From Pseudomonadota bacterium (GTDB lineage Bacteria > Pseudomonadota > Gammaproteobacteria > Steroidobacterales > Steroidobacteraceae), in the NCBI GenBank assembly GCA_023433705.1, contig JAEYUC010000108.1:1-64000 (forward strand): DNA of 64,000 bases. The letters run 5' to 3'. Numbering within the stretch: the stretch's first letter is position 1; every line of letters starts with the position of its first letter. Shown one piece after another: positions 1 to 8,298 of this stretch. The notes under the pieces were generated by a model. That model was not told the origin of the DNA. It saw only the letters and a list, made by a program, of their open reading frames with translations, and ran no database searches. The position numbers and the translations under genes are program-made.

Positions 1-1688
1 CCCCTGAACCCGGCCGCCTGGATGGCCTTTGGGTCGGCCGCCTGGGGATTTTTGAGGGTGACCCCGATACGCGTGGAATGGACCTCGACCCCCAACAGGT
101 TCGCGGTGCCCCCGAAGGCCGCGGCCAGGGCCCTTACGTCCCCCGCGGAAGCGGTGGGCGCAGGACCCGCCGGATTCGTATTGACCTGCGCCGTGGGTGC
201 GGGTGCCGGCTGCGTTGCGGGGACGTCGGCATTTGCCGCCGTGCCGCGCAACACCTGCCTCAACCGGTCGGAGAGCTGATCCGCGATGGGTCCGACGACC
301 ACCTGGAGCGTATTCGCGGAAGGACGCACGAACCCGCGCGCGCCGAGCCGGCGCAGCGCCGCCTCGTCGATGGCGCCGCCGGCGACGTTGAGTCGCAGCC
401 GGGTCGTGCAGGCATCGAGCGCGACGATGTTCGCCGCGCCGCCAAGCGCGCGGATCCACGCCTCGGCGCCGTCGTCGATCGGGGTCTCGGCCTGCGCAGG
501 GCCCTCCTCGGGCTCGCGCCCGGGGGTCTTGAGGTTGAAGCGCCGGATCGCGAACCGGAACACCACGTAATACAGCGCAAAATAGAAAGCCCCGATCGGA
601 ATCAGCAGCAACGGATTCGTCGACAGCGGGAAATTCAGCACGTAGTCGAACAGGCCGGCCGAAAACCCGAAGCCGAGCTTCACGTTCATGAAGTCCATGA
701 TCACCATCGCCAGCCCGGTCATGAGCGCATGCAGCGCATAGAGCACGGGTGCGAGGAACATGAAGGCGAACTCGATGGGTTCGGTGACGCCGGTCAGGAA
801 GGAAGTCAGTCCCATCGAAAGGAACATGCCGCCTACCGCCTTGCGCCGCTCGGGACGCGCGGCCTGGTACATCGCGAGGCACGCCGCCGGCAGTCCGAAC
901 ATCATGACGGGGAAGAATCCGCTCATGAACGCACCGGCCGTCGGGTCGCCGGCGAAGAATCGCTTGAGATCGCCGGTGACGACACCGGTCGCCGTCGGGA
1001 AGTCGCCGATCAGGAACCACGCCATGTTGTTGGCGATGTGATGCAGCCCGGTGACGATGAGCGCGCGGTTGAGCACGCCGTAGGCGAACAGGCCGATGGA
1101 TTCCGAGCCGAGCACCGTGCGGCTCAACGTATCCATGCCGTGTTCCAGGATCGGGAACCCGTACCCGAAACACAGCGCGAGCAGGATGCCCGCGAACCCG
1201 GAGACGATCGGCACGAAGCGTCGGCCGCCGAAGAACGCGAGGTATGCGGGCAGACGCACGTCGCTGTAACGGTTGTAGAGCGCTCCGGCGAGCAGGCCGC
1301 ACAGGATGCCGGCAGGCACGCTGAGCTTGGCGATCTCCCGCGCGCGGAATGCCTTGTCGGCCAGGTCGAGCGCCGCGCCGCCCAGGCCGGCGGTGACCTC
1401 GGATGGCACGACGAGCAACAGCTCCGCGCCCTTCGTCGTGATCAGGTACGCGACCACGCCCGCGAGACCGGCGGCGCCGTGATTCTCGCGCGCGAGTCCC
1501 ACCGCGATGCCGATCGCGAACAGCAGACCGAGGTTCGCGAAGATCGCGTCGCCCGCGGCCGCGATGGCGGGAACGTCGAGCAGGTCGGGCTGGCCGAGGC
1601 GCAGCAACAGCGCCGCAACCGGCAGGACGGCGATCGGCAACATCATCGCGCGGCCCAGTCGCTGCAGGCCCGACAGGAAATTCTTCAT
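1..1688 (-). CDS. nagE: PTS N-acetylglucosamine EIICB transporter, partial (runs off left edge)
   Basis: This inner-membrane permease should import GlcNAc while phosphorylating it to GlcNAc-6-P. The first 375 or so residues are a hydrophobic EIIC domain starting MKNFLSGLQRLGRAMMLPIA. A canonical EIIB domain follows, with the phosphocysteine at Cys427 in DACTTRLRLNV. After an Ala/Pro-rich linker there is a second EIIB-like segment (from about residue 512) in which the aligned stretch reads VEVHSTRIGV, so His537 stands where the cysteine should be. The frame is still open at base 1. The ATG overlaps the stop of the upstream EI fusion as ATGA, so translation is probably coupled. EIIA and HPr are absent here but present in that neighbour. 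Specificity for GlcNAc is inferred from the hexosaminidase, NagA and deaminase genes alongside. Confidence 0.88.
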   Translation of the reverse strand, partial: MKNFLSGLQRLGRAMMLPIAVLPVAALLLRLGQPDLLDVPAIAAAGDAIFANLGLLFAIGIAVGLARENHGAAGLAGVVAYLITTKGAELLLVVPSEVTAGLGGAALDLADKAFRAREIAKLSVPAGILCGLLAGALYNRYSDVRLPAYLAFFGGRRFVPIVSGFAGILLALCFGYGFPILEHGMDTLSRTVLGSESIGLFAYGVLNRALIVTGLHHIANNMAWFLIGDFPTATGVVTGDLKRFFAGDPTAGAFMSGFFPVMMFGLPAACLAMYQAARPERRKAVGGMFLSMGLTSFLTGVTEPIEFAFMFLAPVLYALHALMTGLAMVIMDFMNVKLGFGFSAGLFDYVLNFPLSTNPLLLIPIGAFYFALYYVVFRFAIRRFNLKTPGREPEEGPAQAETPIDDGAEAWIRALGGAANIVALDACTTRLRLNVAGGAIDEAALRRLGARGFVRPSANTLQVVVGPIADQLSDRLRQVLRGTAANADVPATQPAPAPTAQVNTNPAGPAPTASAGDVRALAAAFGGTANLLGVEVHSTRIGVTLKNPQAADPKAIQAAGFR

Positions 1689-4204
1689 GACTGCGCTCCC
1701 GCACCGTAACCGGCCGACTTCGCCAGCAGCTCGCGCACGGCATGCGCCGAGTCCAGCGCCAGCGCGCGCTCCGCGAGCGCGCGGCACGCATCGAGCGTAC
1801 GCGCCCGCACCACTTCCTTGATGTGCGGAATCTGCCCGGGGACGACCGACAGTTCGTTGATGCCCAGCCCTAACAACAATGGGACGGCCGCGGGATCCGA
1901 CGCGAGACCACCGCACACCGCCGCGATGCGCGAGTGCCGGGCCGCCGCCGTGGCGACATTGGCGATCAGCCGCAGGACCGCCGGATGCGCGGCATCGATC
2001 TGCGCGGCGAGTTCGGCGTTGCCGCGATCGATCGCCAGCGTGTACTGCGACAGGTCGTTCGTGCCTACCGAAAGGAAGTCCGCCTCGCGCGCCAGCGCGT
2101 CGGCCAGCATGGCCGCCGCGGGCGTTTCGATCATCACGCCGAGTTGCGGGCGTTCGACGCGCAGCTCGGCCACCAGCTCGTCGAGGATCGCATGCACGCG
2201 CCGCAATTCTTCGACGTCGTTGATCATCGGCAGCAGGATGCGGCACTGGCCCGCGGGCTCTATCGCCAGCATCGCGCGCAGCTGCGCGCGCAACAGCTCC
2301 GGACGCCACAGGCTCACGCGGATGCCGCGCAGACCGAGCGCCGGATTCTCCTCGGGCGGCAGCGGTAGATAGGACAGCGGCTTGTCGCCGCCGACGTCGA
2401 GCGTGCGGATGACCAGCGGCCGGCCCTCGAGCACGCGCGCGATGCGCTGGTAGGTCTCGCGCTGCTCGCGTTCGTCCGGCGCGGTCGAGCGATCGAGGAA
2501 CAGGAACTCCGTGCGCAGCAGTCCGCAGCCTTCGGCCCCGTGCGCCACCGCGATCTTCGCATCTGCGACCGAACCCAGGTTCGCGAACACCTCGATGCGC
2601 TCGCCGCTCGCGGCGTGGCAGTCGCCGCGCGCCGCGTCGAGCTCGCGGCGCAGCCGTTCGCGCCGCGCGGCGGTCGCGTATTCGAAGTCGGCGCGTTGCG
2701 CGACGTCCGGCGCGACGCGCAGCGAGCCCGCATCTGCATCGAGCGCGAGCGTGGTGCCCGCGCGAATCTCGCCGAGCTTCGGACCGACCGCGACCAGCAT
2801 CGGGATTCCGAGCGACGCGGCGAGCACGGCCACGTGGGAGGTCGGACCTCCGGCCTCGAGAACGATGCCCGCAGGTTTGCCGCCTTCGAGCTCGATCAGC
2901 TGCGACGGGCTCATGTCGCGCGAGAGCAGGATCGTTCCGGGCGGCAGCGCCGCGCGCGCCGAGCTTTCGGATCCTCCGAGCACCGCGAGCACCTGCCGTT
3001 CCAGGTCGTTGAGATCGTCGACGCGCTCGGCAAGTCGCGCATCGCCCGTCGCGCGTAACGCGTCGGCGGCCTGGCGCAGCGCCGCGCGCCAGGCGAACGC
3101 GGCGCTCTTGCCGGTGGAGATGAGCGCACGCGCGGCTCCTAACAACTCAGGGTCTTCCAGGATCTCGATGTGCGCGGCGATCAGCTCGCGCGCCGTGGGC
3201 GAGGCTTCCTTGGCGAGGGGGCTCAGTCGCGCACGCACCGCCTCGCGCGCGCGCTCGAACGCGCCCGCTTCGACGGCGATGCCCTGCCCGGGCTCGATCA
3301 CGGTGACGTCGTCGTTCTTGAGCCAGGCGGCGCCGCCCAGCGCGAGTCCGCGACTCGCGATCACGCCGCGCAGCAGCGACGCGTCATTGCTCGCGGTGGG
3401 AATACGCGTGGCCTGCACGACCGGTGGCGGCAGCGGACGCGAGGCGGGTTTGTCCGGCGTCGAGATCAGGCGGGAGATTTCCGCGATGGCGCCGGCCGCG
3501 CCTTCGCCCGCGCCGGTGATCACCACATCGTCGCCGTGGCGGATGCCGAGCGCCATGAGGCCAACCGCGCTGCGTGCATTCGCGGTGCGTCCATGCGCAC
3601 GCAACTCGATCTCGGCGGGCACCGACTTCGCCAGGCGCGCGATCAAAGCCGCGGGACGGGCGTGTATGCCGTGGGCCTGCCGTGCGACGACACGCTCGCT
3701 CGCGACCTGCGTCGCGCCGGGCACCACGGCGTCCGCGACCGCGCCGATCGCATGTATTTCGAACAACGGATCGCCGACCGCCACGGCGCGCGACACGCGC
3801 GGCTCGAAGACCCTGTAGTGCTCGCCGTTCGTGAGGATGACGGGCGTGATGAGGCTCTTGGCCGTGCGCGCCAGTTCCGCGATATCGAACTCGAGCAGCG
3901 GATCGCCCGCGCGCACGCGATCGCCTTTTTTCACGCGCGGCGAGAACCCCTTGCCGCCGAGTCCGACGGTGTCGATTCCGACGTGCACGAGCACCTCCGC
4001 GCCGTCCGGCGCGCGCAGCGCGACCGCGTGCAGCGACGCCGGCACGGAGATGATTTCACCGTCGCAGGGCGCGTGCAGCGTATTGCCGGTCGGATCGATC
4101 GCGACGCCGTCGCCGAGCATGCGCTGGCCGAACACCGCGTCCGGCACCTCGTCGAGCGGTGCGCTCCAGCCGGCGAGCGGCGCGAGCAGGATCAGGCGCG
4201 CCAT
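1685..4204 (-). CDS. ptsI: EIIA(Glc)-HPr-Enzyme I fusion phosphotransferase
   Basis: This 839-residue cytoplasmic protein would carry phosphate from PEP to the NagE transporter. Three PTS domains lie in order. A glucose-type EIIA spans residues 1 to 150, with active His74 in VLVHVGIDTV. HPr spans about 170 to 250, with His181 in GIHARPA. Enzyme I runs from about 278 to the end, with active His457 in GGPTSHVAV, the PEP-binding EGCGLLRTEF segment, and the C-terminal VCGGLASDP motif. I start at the ATG reading MARLILLAPL because EIIA homology begins there; an in-frame codon 38 residues upstream would run into the hexosaminidase gene. It lies 4 nt after that gene and overlaps nagE by 4 nt, so the three form one operon. 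The fused protein supplies exactly the domains NagE lacks. Confidence 0.92.
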   Translation of the reverse strand: MARLILLAPLAGWSAPLDEVPDAVFGQRMLGDGVAIDPTGNTLHAPCDGEIISVPASLHAVALRAPDGAEVLVHVGIDTVGLGGKGFSPRVKKGDRVRAGDPLLEFDIAELARTAKSLITPVILTNGEHYRVFEPRVSRAVAVGDPLFEIHAIGAVADAVVPGATQVASERVVARQAHGIHARPAALIARLAKSVPAEIELRAHGRTANARSAVGLMALGIRHGDDVVITGAGEGAAGAIAEISRLISTPDKPASRPLPPPVVQATRIPTASNDASLLRGVIASRGLALGGAAWLKNDDVTVIEPGQGIAVEAGAFERAREAVRARLSPLAKEASPTARELIAAHIEILEDPELLGAARALISTGKSAAFAWRAALRQAADALRATGDARLAERVDDLNDLERQVLAVLGGSESSARAALPPGTILLSRDMSPSQLIELEGGKPAGIVLEAGGPTSHVAVLAASLGIPMLVAVGPKLGEIRAGTTLALDADAGSLRVAPDVAQRADFEYATAARRERLRRELDAARGDCHAASGERIEVFANLGSVADAKIAVAHGAEGCGLLRTEFLFLDRSTAPDEREQRETYQRIARVLEGRPLVIRTLDVGGDKPLSYLPLPPEENPALGLRGIRVSLWRPELLRAQLRAMLAIEPAGQCRILLPMINDVEELRRVHAILDELVAELRVERPQLGVMIETPAAAMLADALAREADFLSVGTNDLSQYTLAIDRGNAELAAQIDAAHPAVLRLIANVATAAARHSRIAAVCGGLASDPAAVPLLLGLGINELSVVPGQIPHIKEVVRARTLDACRALAERALALDSAHAVRELLAKSAGYGAGAQS

Positions 4205-4208
4205 CCGA

Positions 4209-6305
4209 CTACAATCCCAGCAGCTCGATGCTGTCGATGGTCCAGATCGGATCGATGCCGGCGCGCGTGAATCGCATGCACAGGTCGTGAGTCCCCGCGA
4301 GCTTCGAGAACGGCACATCCGGCAGCGTGGTGACCGCGTGGTTCCCCGCCGCCGGCGCGATCGGCAACGAGGCGAGCAGTTCGCCTTCGCAGGTGCCGAG
4401 GCGCACTTCGAGTTCGCCCGCGCCGTCGGCCGGCTTCGCCAGCGGGATGTTCTTCGCGTCCTTGCCGATCTGGAACGAGAACGGGATCTGGCCGACCGCG
4501 GCGCGCAACCCGGTCACCTGCGTGAGATCCGCGGCCTTCCAGGTCCAGCACGGGTTAGTGATGCTCACGAGAAACACGGCCCGCTTGCCCGTGAGCGGCG
4601 CATCGTCCTCGAGCGACAGTAGATAGCCACCGGCGCACGGTTGCAGCTGATGGCTGGTGCGGCGGCGCACTTCGAGTGGCTGGGCTGCGGCGCCGGAGGC
4701 ATAACCGATGCCGAGCTTGCGATAACGCGCGAGCTGGTCCGGCATGCGATTGCGGAAGCTCGGCCAGTCGATGTGCGCGGGCGCCGACCACGCGACCTCC
4801 GCGAGCGCCGAGACACGTGGATAGGCCTGGTACGTGACGCGCTCCGGAGATCGCATGAACTCCGCCCACAGATTCGCCTGCAGGCCGAGGATGTGACGGC
4901 GCTGCTCCACGGCGATTGAATCCGGAACGGGATTGAACTCGTACACGTCCTTGAGCGAGATCGTGTCGCTGCGGCCGGGCGCCGGGTCTCCGTCGCTCTG
5001 CCAGTGATCGAGGTACAGCGTGGGGGCCGGCGACAGCACCGTGTCGTGTCCGGCCTTGGCGGCCGCGATGGCGCCGTCGATGCCGCGCCACGACATCACC
5101 GTGGCGTTGGGTGCGATCCCGCCTTCGAGGATCTCGTCCCAGCCGATGAGCTTGCGGCCATGTTTGTTGAGGAATTTCTCCACACGCTGGATGAAGTAGC
5201 TCTGCAGCGCGTGTTCGTCCTTCACGCCGAGCTCCTTCATGCGGGCCTGGATCCGGGGTGACGCCTCCCACTCGTCCTTCCACGCCTCGTCGCCGCCGAC
5301 GTGGATGTATTCGCTCGGGAAGAGCTGCATCACCTCGGCGAACACGTCCTCGAAGAACGCGAACGTCGACTCCTCGGCATTGAACAGGGTCGTGAAGATG
5401 CCCCACTCCTCCGGCACCGCGTTCGGCAGCGTGCGACTCACGCCGAGCTCCGGATAGGCGACCACGGCCGCGCTCGCGTGACCGGGTAGTTCGATTTCCG
5501 GCACGACCGTGATGTGGCGCGCGGCGGCGTACGCGACGATTTCCCGCACTTGGTCGTGCGTATAGAAACCACCTATGACGCGCGGCTTGCCCGTCGCCGG
5601 ATCGATGTCCGCGGCGGCCGCCGGTCCCATGGGCACGCGCCACGCGCCGACGCTCGTGAGCTTCGGATGTTTCCTGATCTCGAGGCGCCACGCCTGGTCG
5701 TCGGTGAGGTGCCAGTGGAAGACGTTGAGCTTGTGCAACGCCATCCAGTCGATGAACTGCTTGATGAAATCCGGCGACTGGTAATACCGCGCGGTATCGA
5801 GCATGAGGCCGCGCCAGCGGAAACGCGGCGCATCTTCGATCGTCACCGCGGCGATCTTCGGCGAGCCCGCTTCGGGGTTTCCCAGCAACTGCCACAACGT
5901 CACCGCGCCATAAAACAGGCCCCGCGCCTCCCGCGCGCTGACCGTGATGCGGCCGGGCGTCACGCGTAGCGCATAACCTTCATCGGCGGCCGGCGCGCTG
6001 CGGCTGATCTCGAAGACGATGTTGCCCGACGCCTTGCCGGCGAGCGGCAGCTGCATGCCGTGCGTGCGGTTCGCGAGCTCGACGAATTGTTTCGCCGCCT
6101 GTTCGCTGCCCGCTCCACGATGCGCGACGCGCGTCTTCGCATCGAACACGAATTCGCCGGCGGAGGGACGCGCTTCGAGCGGGGCGGGAATGACCGACAC
6201 GGCGGAGGCGGATGCCGGGTCCGCGGCCTGGGCGCCCGCGGCGCACATCAGCATCACGCAGGCGCTCACGATGCGATGGACCTGCCGAAACCCGCGTACC
6301 TTCAT
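4209..6305 (-). CDS. Secreted beta-N-acetylhexosaminidase, GH20
   Basis: This 698-residue exoglycosidase should release GlcNAc from chitooligosaccharides or peptidoglycan fragments in the periplasm or outside. A signal peptide (MKVRGFRQVHRIVSACVMLM, then cleavage after AGAQA) is followed by a GH20 N-terminal domain and the catalytic barrel (RFRWRGLMLDTARYY; FHWHLTDDQAW). The catalytic pair is Asp339-Glu340 in IHVGGDEAW. The last 120 residues (from about TSHQLQPCAGGYLLSLE) form an extra beta-rich domain, perhaps carbohydrate-binding. The start is chosen because GGGAGG lies 9 nt before this ATG; an upstream in-frame codon lacks such a site. It is first in the operon with the PTS fusion and nagE and is divergent from the GntR regulator. 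Confidence 0.92.
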   Translation of the reverse strand: MKVRGFRQVHRIVSACVMLMCAAGAQAADPASASAVSVIPAPLEARPSAGEFVFDAKTRVAHRGAGSEQAAKQFVELANRTHGMQLPLAGKASGNIVFEISRSAPAADEGYALRVTPGRITVSAREARGLFYGAVTLWQLLGNPEAGSPKIAAVTIEDAPRFRWRGLMLDTARYYQSPDFIKQFIDWMALHKLNVFHWHLTDDQAWRLEIRKHPKLTSVGAWRVPMGPAAAADIDPATGKPRVIGGFYTHDQVREIVAYAAARHITVVPEIELPGHASAAVVAYPELGVSRTLPNAVPEEWGIFTTLFNAEESTFAFFEDVFAEVMQLFPSEYIHVGGDEAWKDEWEASPRIQARMKELGVKDEHALQSYFIQRVEKFLNKHGRKLIGWDEILEGGIAPNATVMSWRGIDGAIAAAKAGHDTVLSPAPTLYLDHWQSDGDPAPGRSDTISLKDVYEFNPVPDSIAVEQRRHILGLQANLWAEFMRSPERVTYQAYPRVSALAEVAWSAPAHIDWPSFRNRMPDQLARYRKLGIGYASGAAAQPLEVRRRTSHQLQPCAGGYLLSLEDDAPLTGKRAVFLVSITNPCWTWKAADLTQVTGLRAAVGQIPFSFQIGKDAKNIPLAKPADGAGELEVRLGTCEGELLASLPIAPAAGNHAVTTLPDVPFSKLAGTHDLCMRFTRAGIDPIWTIDSIELLGL

Positions 6306-6385
6306 CACGAGACCTCCCCTGCGCACATTGAATTCTTCCGGCGGGGCGATCAAGCCCACCCCAGACCACGTTCAGGCCGCGACAA

Positions 6386-6505
6386 TACCAATACGTCAAC
6401 GGATTCGGCTAGTCTGCAATCACTTCCGCCTGGATTGCTATATTTCCCGAGCAATTGTCAAAATATGACTGGCATCTATGGCCTTCATTGGTAATCTATT
6501 GGTAA
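6386..6505. promoter_or_regulatory. Candidate GntR (NagQ-like) operator half-sites
   Basis: The 224-bp divergent gap between the hexosaminidase and the GntR gene holds three copies of ATTGGTA. One is inverted (TACCAAT, 6386-6392). Two are direct copies of ATTGGTAA at 6487-6494 and 6498-6505, spaced 11 bp, or one helical turn. The direct pair ends 24 nt before the GntR start codon. The placement fits autoregulation and control of both operons by the regulator. The assignment is inference. Confidence 0.4.
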
Positions 6506-6529
6506 CAACGAAGGTCCGGAGGATCGACC

Positions 6530-7273
6530 TTGGCGAACCTGACTAACTACCTGCAGAAGCTCGACGAAGCGAGTACGCAGCCGCTCTACCGGCAGCTGCA
6601 GCGCAGCCTGCGCTCCGCGATCGAGAAACGCGTGGTCGCGCCCGAGGACGCGTTGCCGCCCGAGCGCGATCTCGCGGGTGAGCTCGGTATCTCGCGCATC
6701 ACGGTGCGCAAGGCCATCGACGGCCTGGTCGCCGAAGGCTTGCTCGTGCGCCGCCAGGGCGCGGGCACCTTCGTGTCGGCGCGCGTGGAGAAACATTTCT
6801 CGAAGCTCACTTCGTTCTCGGAGGACATGCGCGCGCGTGGCCGCAAGCCGCGCAGCGTGTGGCTCAACCGCTCGACCGGCACCGTGACACCCGAGGAATC
6901 GCTCACGCTGCGACTTTCACCCGGCACGCCGGTGTATCGCTTCCAGCGCATCCGCATCGCGGACGAGGCGCCGATGGCGCTCGAATACGCCACGATCCTC
7001 GCTTCCTGCCTGCCCTCGGTGGATGCGGTGGACTCGTCCCTTTACGTCGCGCTCGAAAGGACCGGCAACCGCCCGGTGCGGGCGTTGCAGCGCCTGCGCG
7101 CGACCCTTCTGACGGCCGAGCAGGCCGAGCTGCTCAAGGCCCACGAGAAAGACGCGGGATTGCTCGTCGAGCGTCTCGGCTTCCTCGCGGACGGCCGGGC
7201 CGTCGAGTTCTCGCAGTCCTACTATCGCGGCGATACCTACGACTTCGTCGCGGAGCTGCGCGCGCTGGCGTGA
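6530..7273 (+). CDS. nagQ: GntR/HutC-family regulator of GlcNAc genes
   Basis: This 247-residue transcription factor probably senses a GlcNAc catabolite such as GlcNAc-6-P or GlcN-6-P and controls the two flanking operons. An N-terminal winged helix (PLYRQLQRSLRSAIEK, then PPERDLAGELGISRITVRKA) occupies residues 17 to 83. A UTRA-type ligand domain fills the rest (KLTSFSEDMRARGRKP is typical of its start). The start is TTG: GGAGG lies 7 nt upstream, and no suitable ATG exists. It is followed at once by the SIS-domain gene, overlapping or 2 nt away depending on that start, so the two are cotranscribed with nagA. The NagQ name rests on context; the family could also be called NagR/YvoA-like. Confidence 0.85.
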   Translation: MANLTNYLQKLDEASTQPLYRQLQRSLRSAIEKRVVAPEDALPPERDLAGELGISRITVRKAIDGLVAEGLLVRRQGAGTFVSARVEKHFSKLTSFSEDMRARGRKPRSVWLNRSTGTVTPEESLTLRLSPGTPVYRFQRIRIADEAPMALEYATILASCLPSVDAVDSSLYVALERTGNRPVRALQRLRATLLTAEQAELLKAHEKDAGLLVERLGFLADGRAVEFSQSYYRGDTYDFVAELRALA

Positions 7274-7275
7274 AC

Positions 7276-8298
7276 ATGGGCACGAGCCTCATGCGCGACG
7301 AAGCCGCCGAAGCACCGACGGCGGTGCGGCGCCAGCTCTCCGCGAACGCGACCGCCATGCAGGCGCTGGGCGCGGACTTGCGCGAGCGCAGGCCGCGCGC
7401 CGTCGTCACTTGCGCTCGCGGCAGCTCCGATCACGCGGCGACGTTCGCCAAGTACCTGATCGAAACACATGCGCGCGTGCTGACCTCTTCCGCGGCGCCT
7501 TCGCTGACTTCCGTGTACGAGACGACTACCGGCTCCCGCGACGTATTGTTCATCGCGATTTCGCAGTCCGGCCGCAGCCCCGATCTCGTGACGAGCGCGC
7601 GCAACGCGCGCGCGGCCGGCGCGCGGGTCGTCGCGTTGTGCAACACGCCGGGATCGCCGCTGGCGGCGGAGGCCGACTACGCCATCGATCTGCATGCGGG
7701 TCCGGAACGTAGCGTCGCCGCGACCAAGTCCTTCATTGCCTCGCTGGCCGCGCTCGTGCACCTGGTTGCCGAATGGTGCGAGGACCGCGCTCTGCTCGCA
7801 GCGTTGTACGCCGCCCCAGCCGCACTCGGGCGCGCGCACACGCTCGACTGGAGCGCGGCCCTCGCACCTCTGCGTACGGCCACCAACCTGTTCGTGCTCG
7901 GCCGCGGATACGGGCTCGGCATCGCCCAGGAAGCAGCACTCAAGCTCAAGGAAACCTGCGGGTTGCACGCCGAGGCCTTCAGCTCGGCCGAAGTGCAGCA
8001 TGGGCCGATGGCGCTCGTCGGCGAGGGTTTTCCGATCCTCGCGTTCTCGCAGTCCGACGAAACGCGCCCGGGCATCGAAGCCGTCGCGCGCGATTTCGCG
8101 GCGCGCGGCGCGCGCGTGATGCTCGCCGGTGGCGTGGCGGAACGCGCCATTCCGCTGCCCGTTCTGACCGACCACCCGGTCATCGAACCCTTGCTCATGA
8201 TCCAGAGTTTCTACAATCTGGCCGCCGGGCTCGCGGTCGCGCGCGGGCTCGACCCCGACGTTCCGCCGCACTTGCGCAAGGTCACCGAGACATACTGA
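7276..8298 (+). CDS. nagB-II: SIS-domain glucosamine-6-phosphate deaminase (NagB-II type)
   Basis: This 340-residue cytoplasmic enzyme probably converts GlcN-6-P to fructose-6-P and ammonia. It consists of two SIS domains (about residues 35-170 and 195-335), equivalent to the isomerase half of GlmS without the glutaminase half. Sugar-phosphate motifs are visible as ARGSSDHAA and SQSGRSPDLV. The GlmS-type catalytic Glu lies in ALKLKETCG, the His in EVQHGP, and a C-terminal Lys in LRKVTE. A GTG two codons upstream, overlapping the GntR stop, is an alternative start. The gene shares 1 nt with nagA (TGATG). No classical hexameric NagB is visible, so this is the likely deaminase of the pathway. 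Confidence 0.85.
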   Translation: MGTSLMRDEAAEAPTAVRRQLSANATAMQALGADLRERRPRAVVTCARGSSDHAATFAKYLIETHARVLTSSAAPSLTSVYETTTGSRDVLFIAISQSGRSPDLVTSARNARAAGARVVALCNTPGSPLAAEADYAIDLHAGPERSVAATKSFIASLAALVHLVAEWCEDRALLAALYAAPAALGRAHTLDWSAALAPLRTATNLFVLGRGYGLGIAQEAALKLKETCGLHAEAFSSAEVQHGPMALVGEGFPILAFSQSDETRPGIEAVARDFAARGARVMLAGGVAERAIPLPVLTDHPVIEPLLMIQSFYNLAAGLAVARGLDPDVPPHLRKVTETY

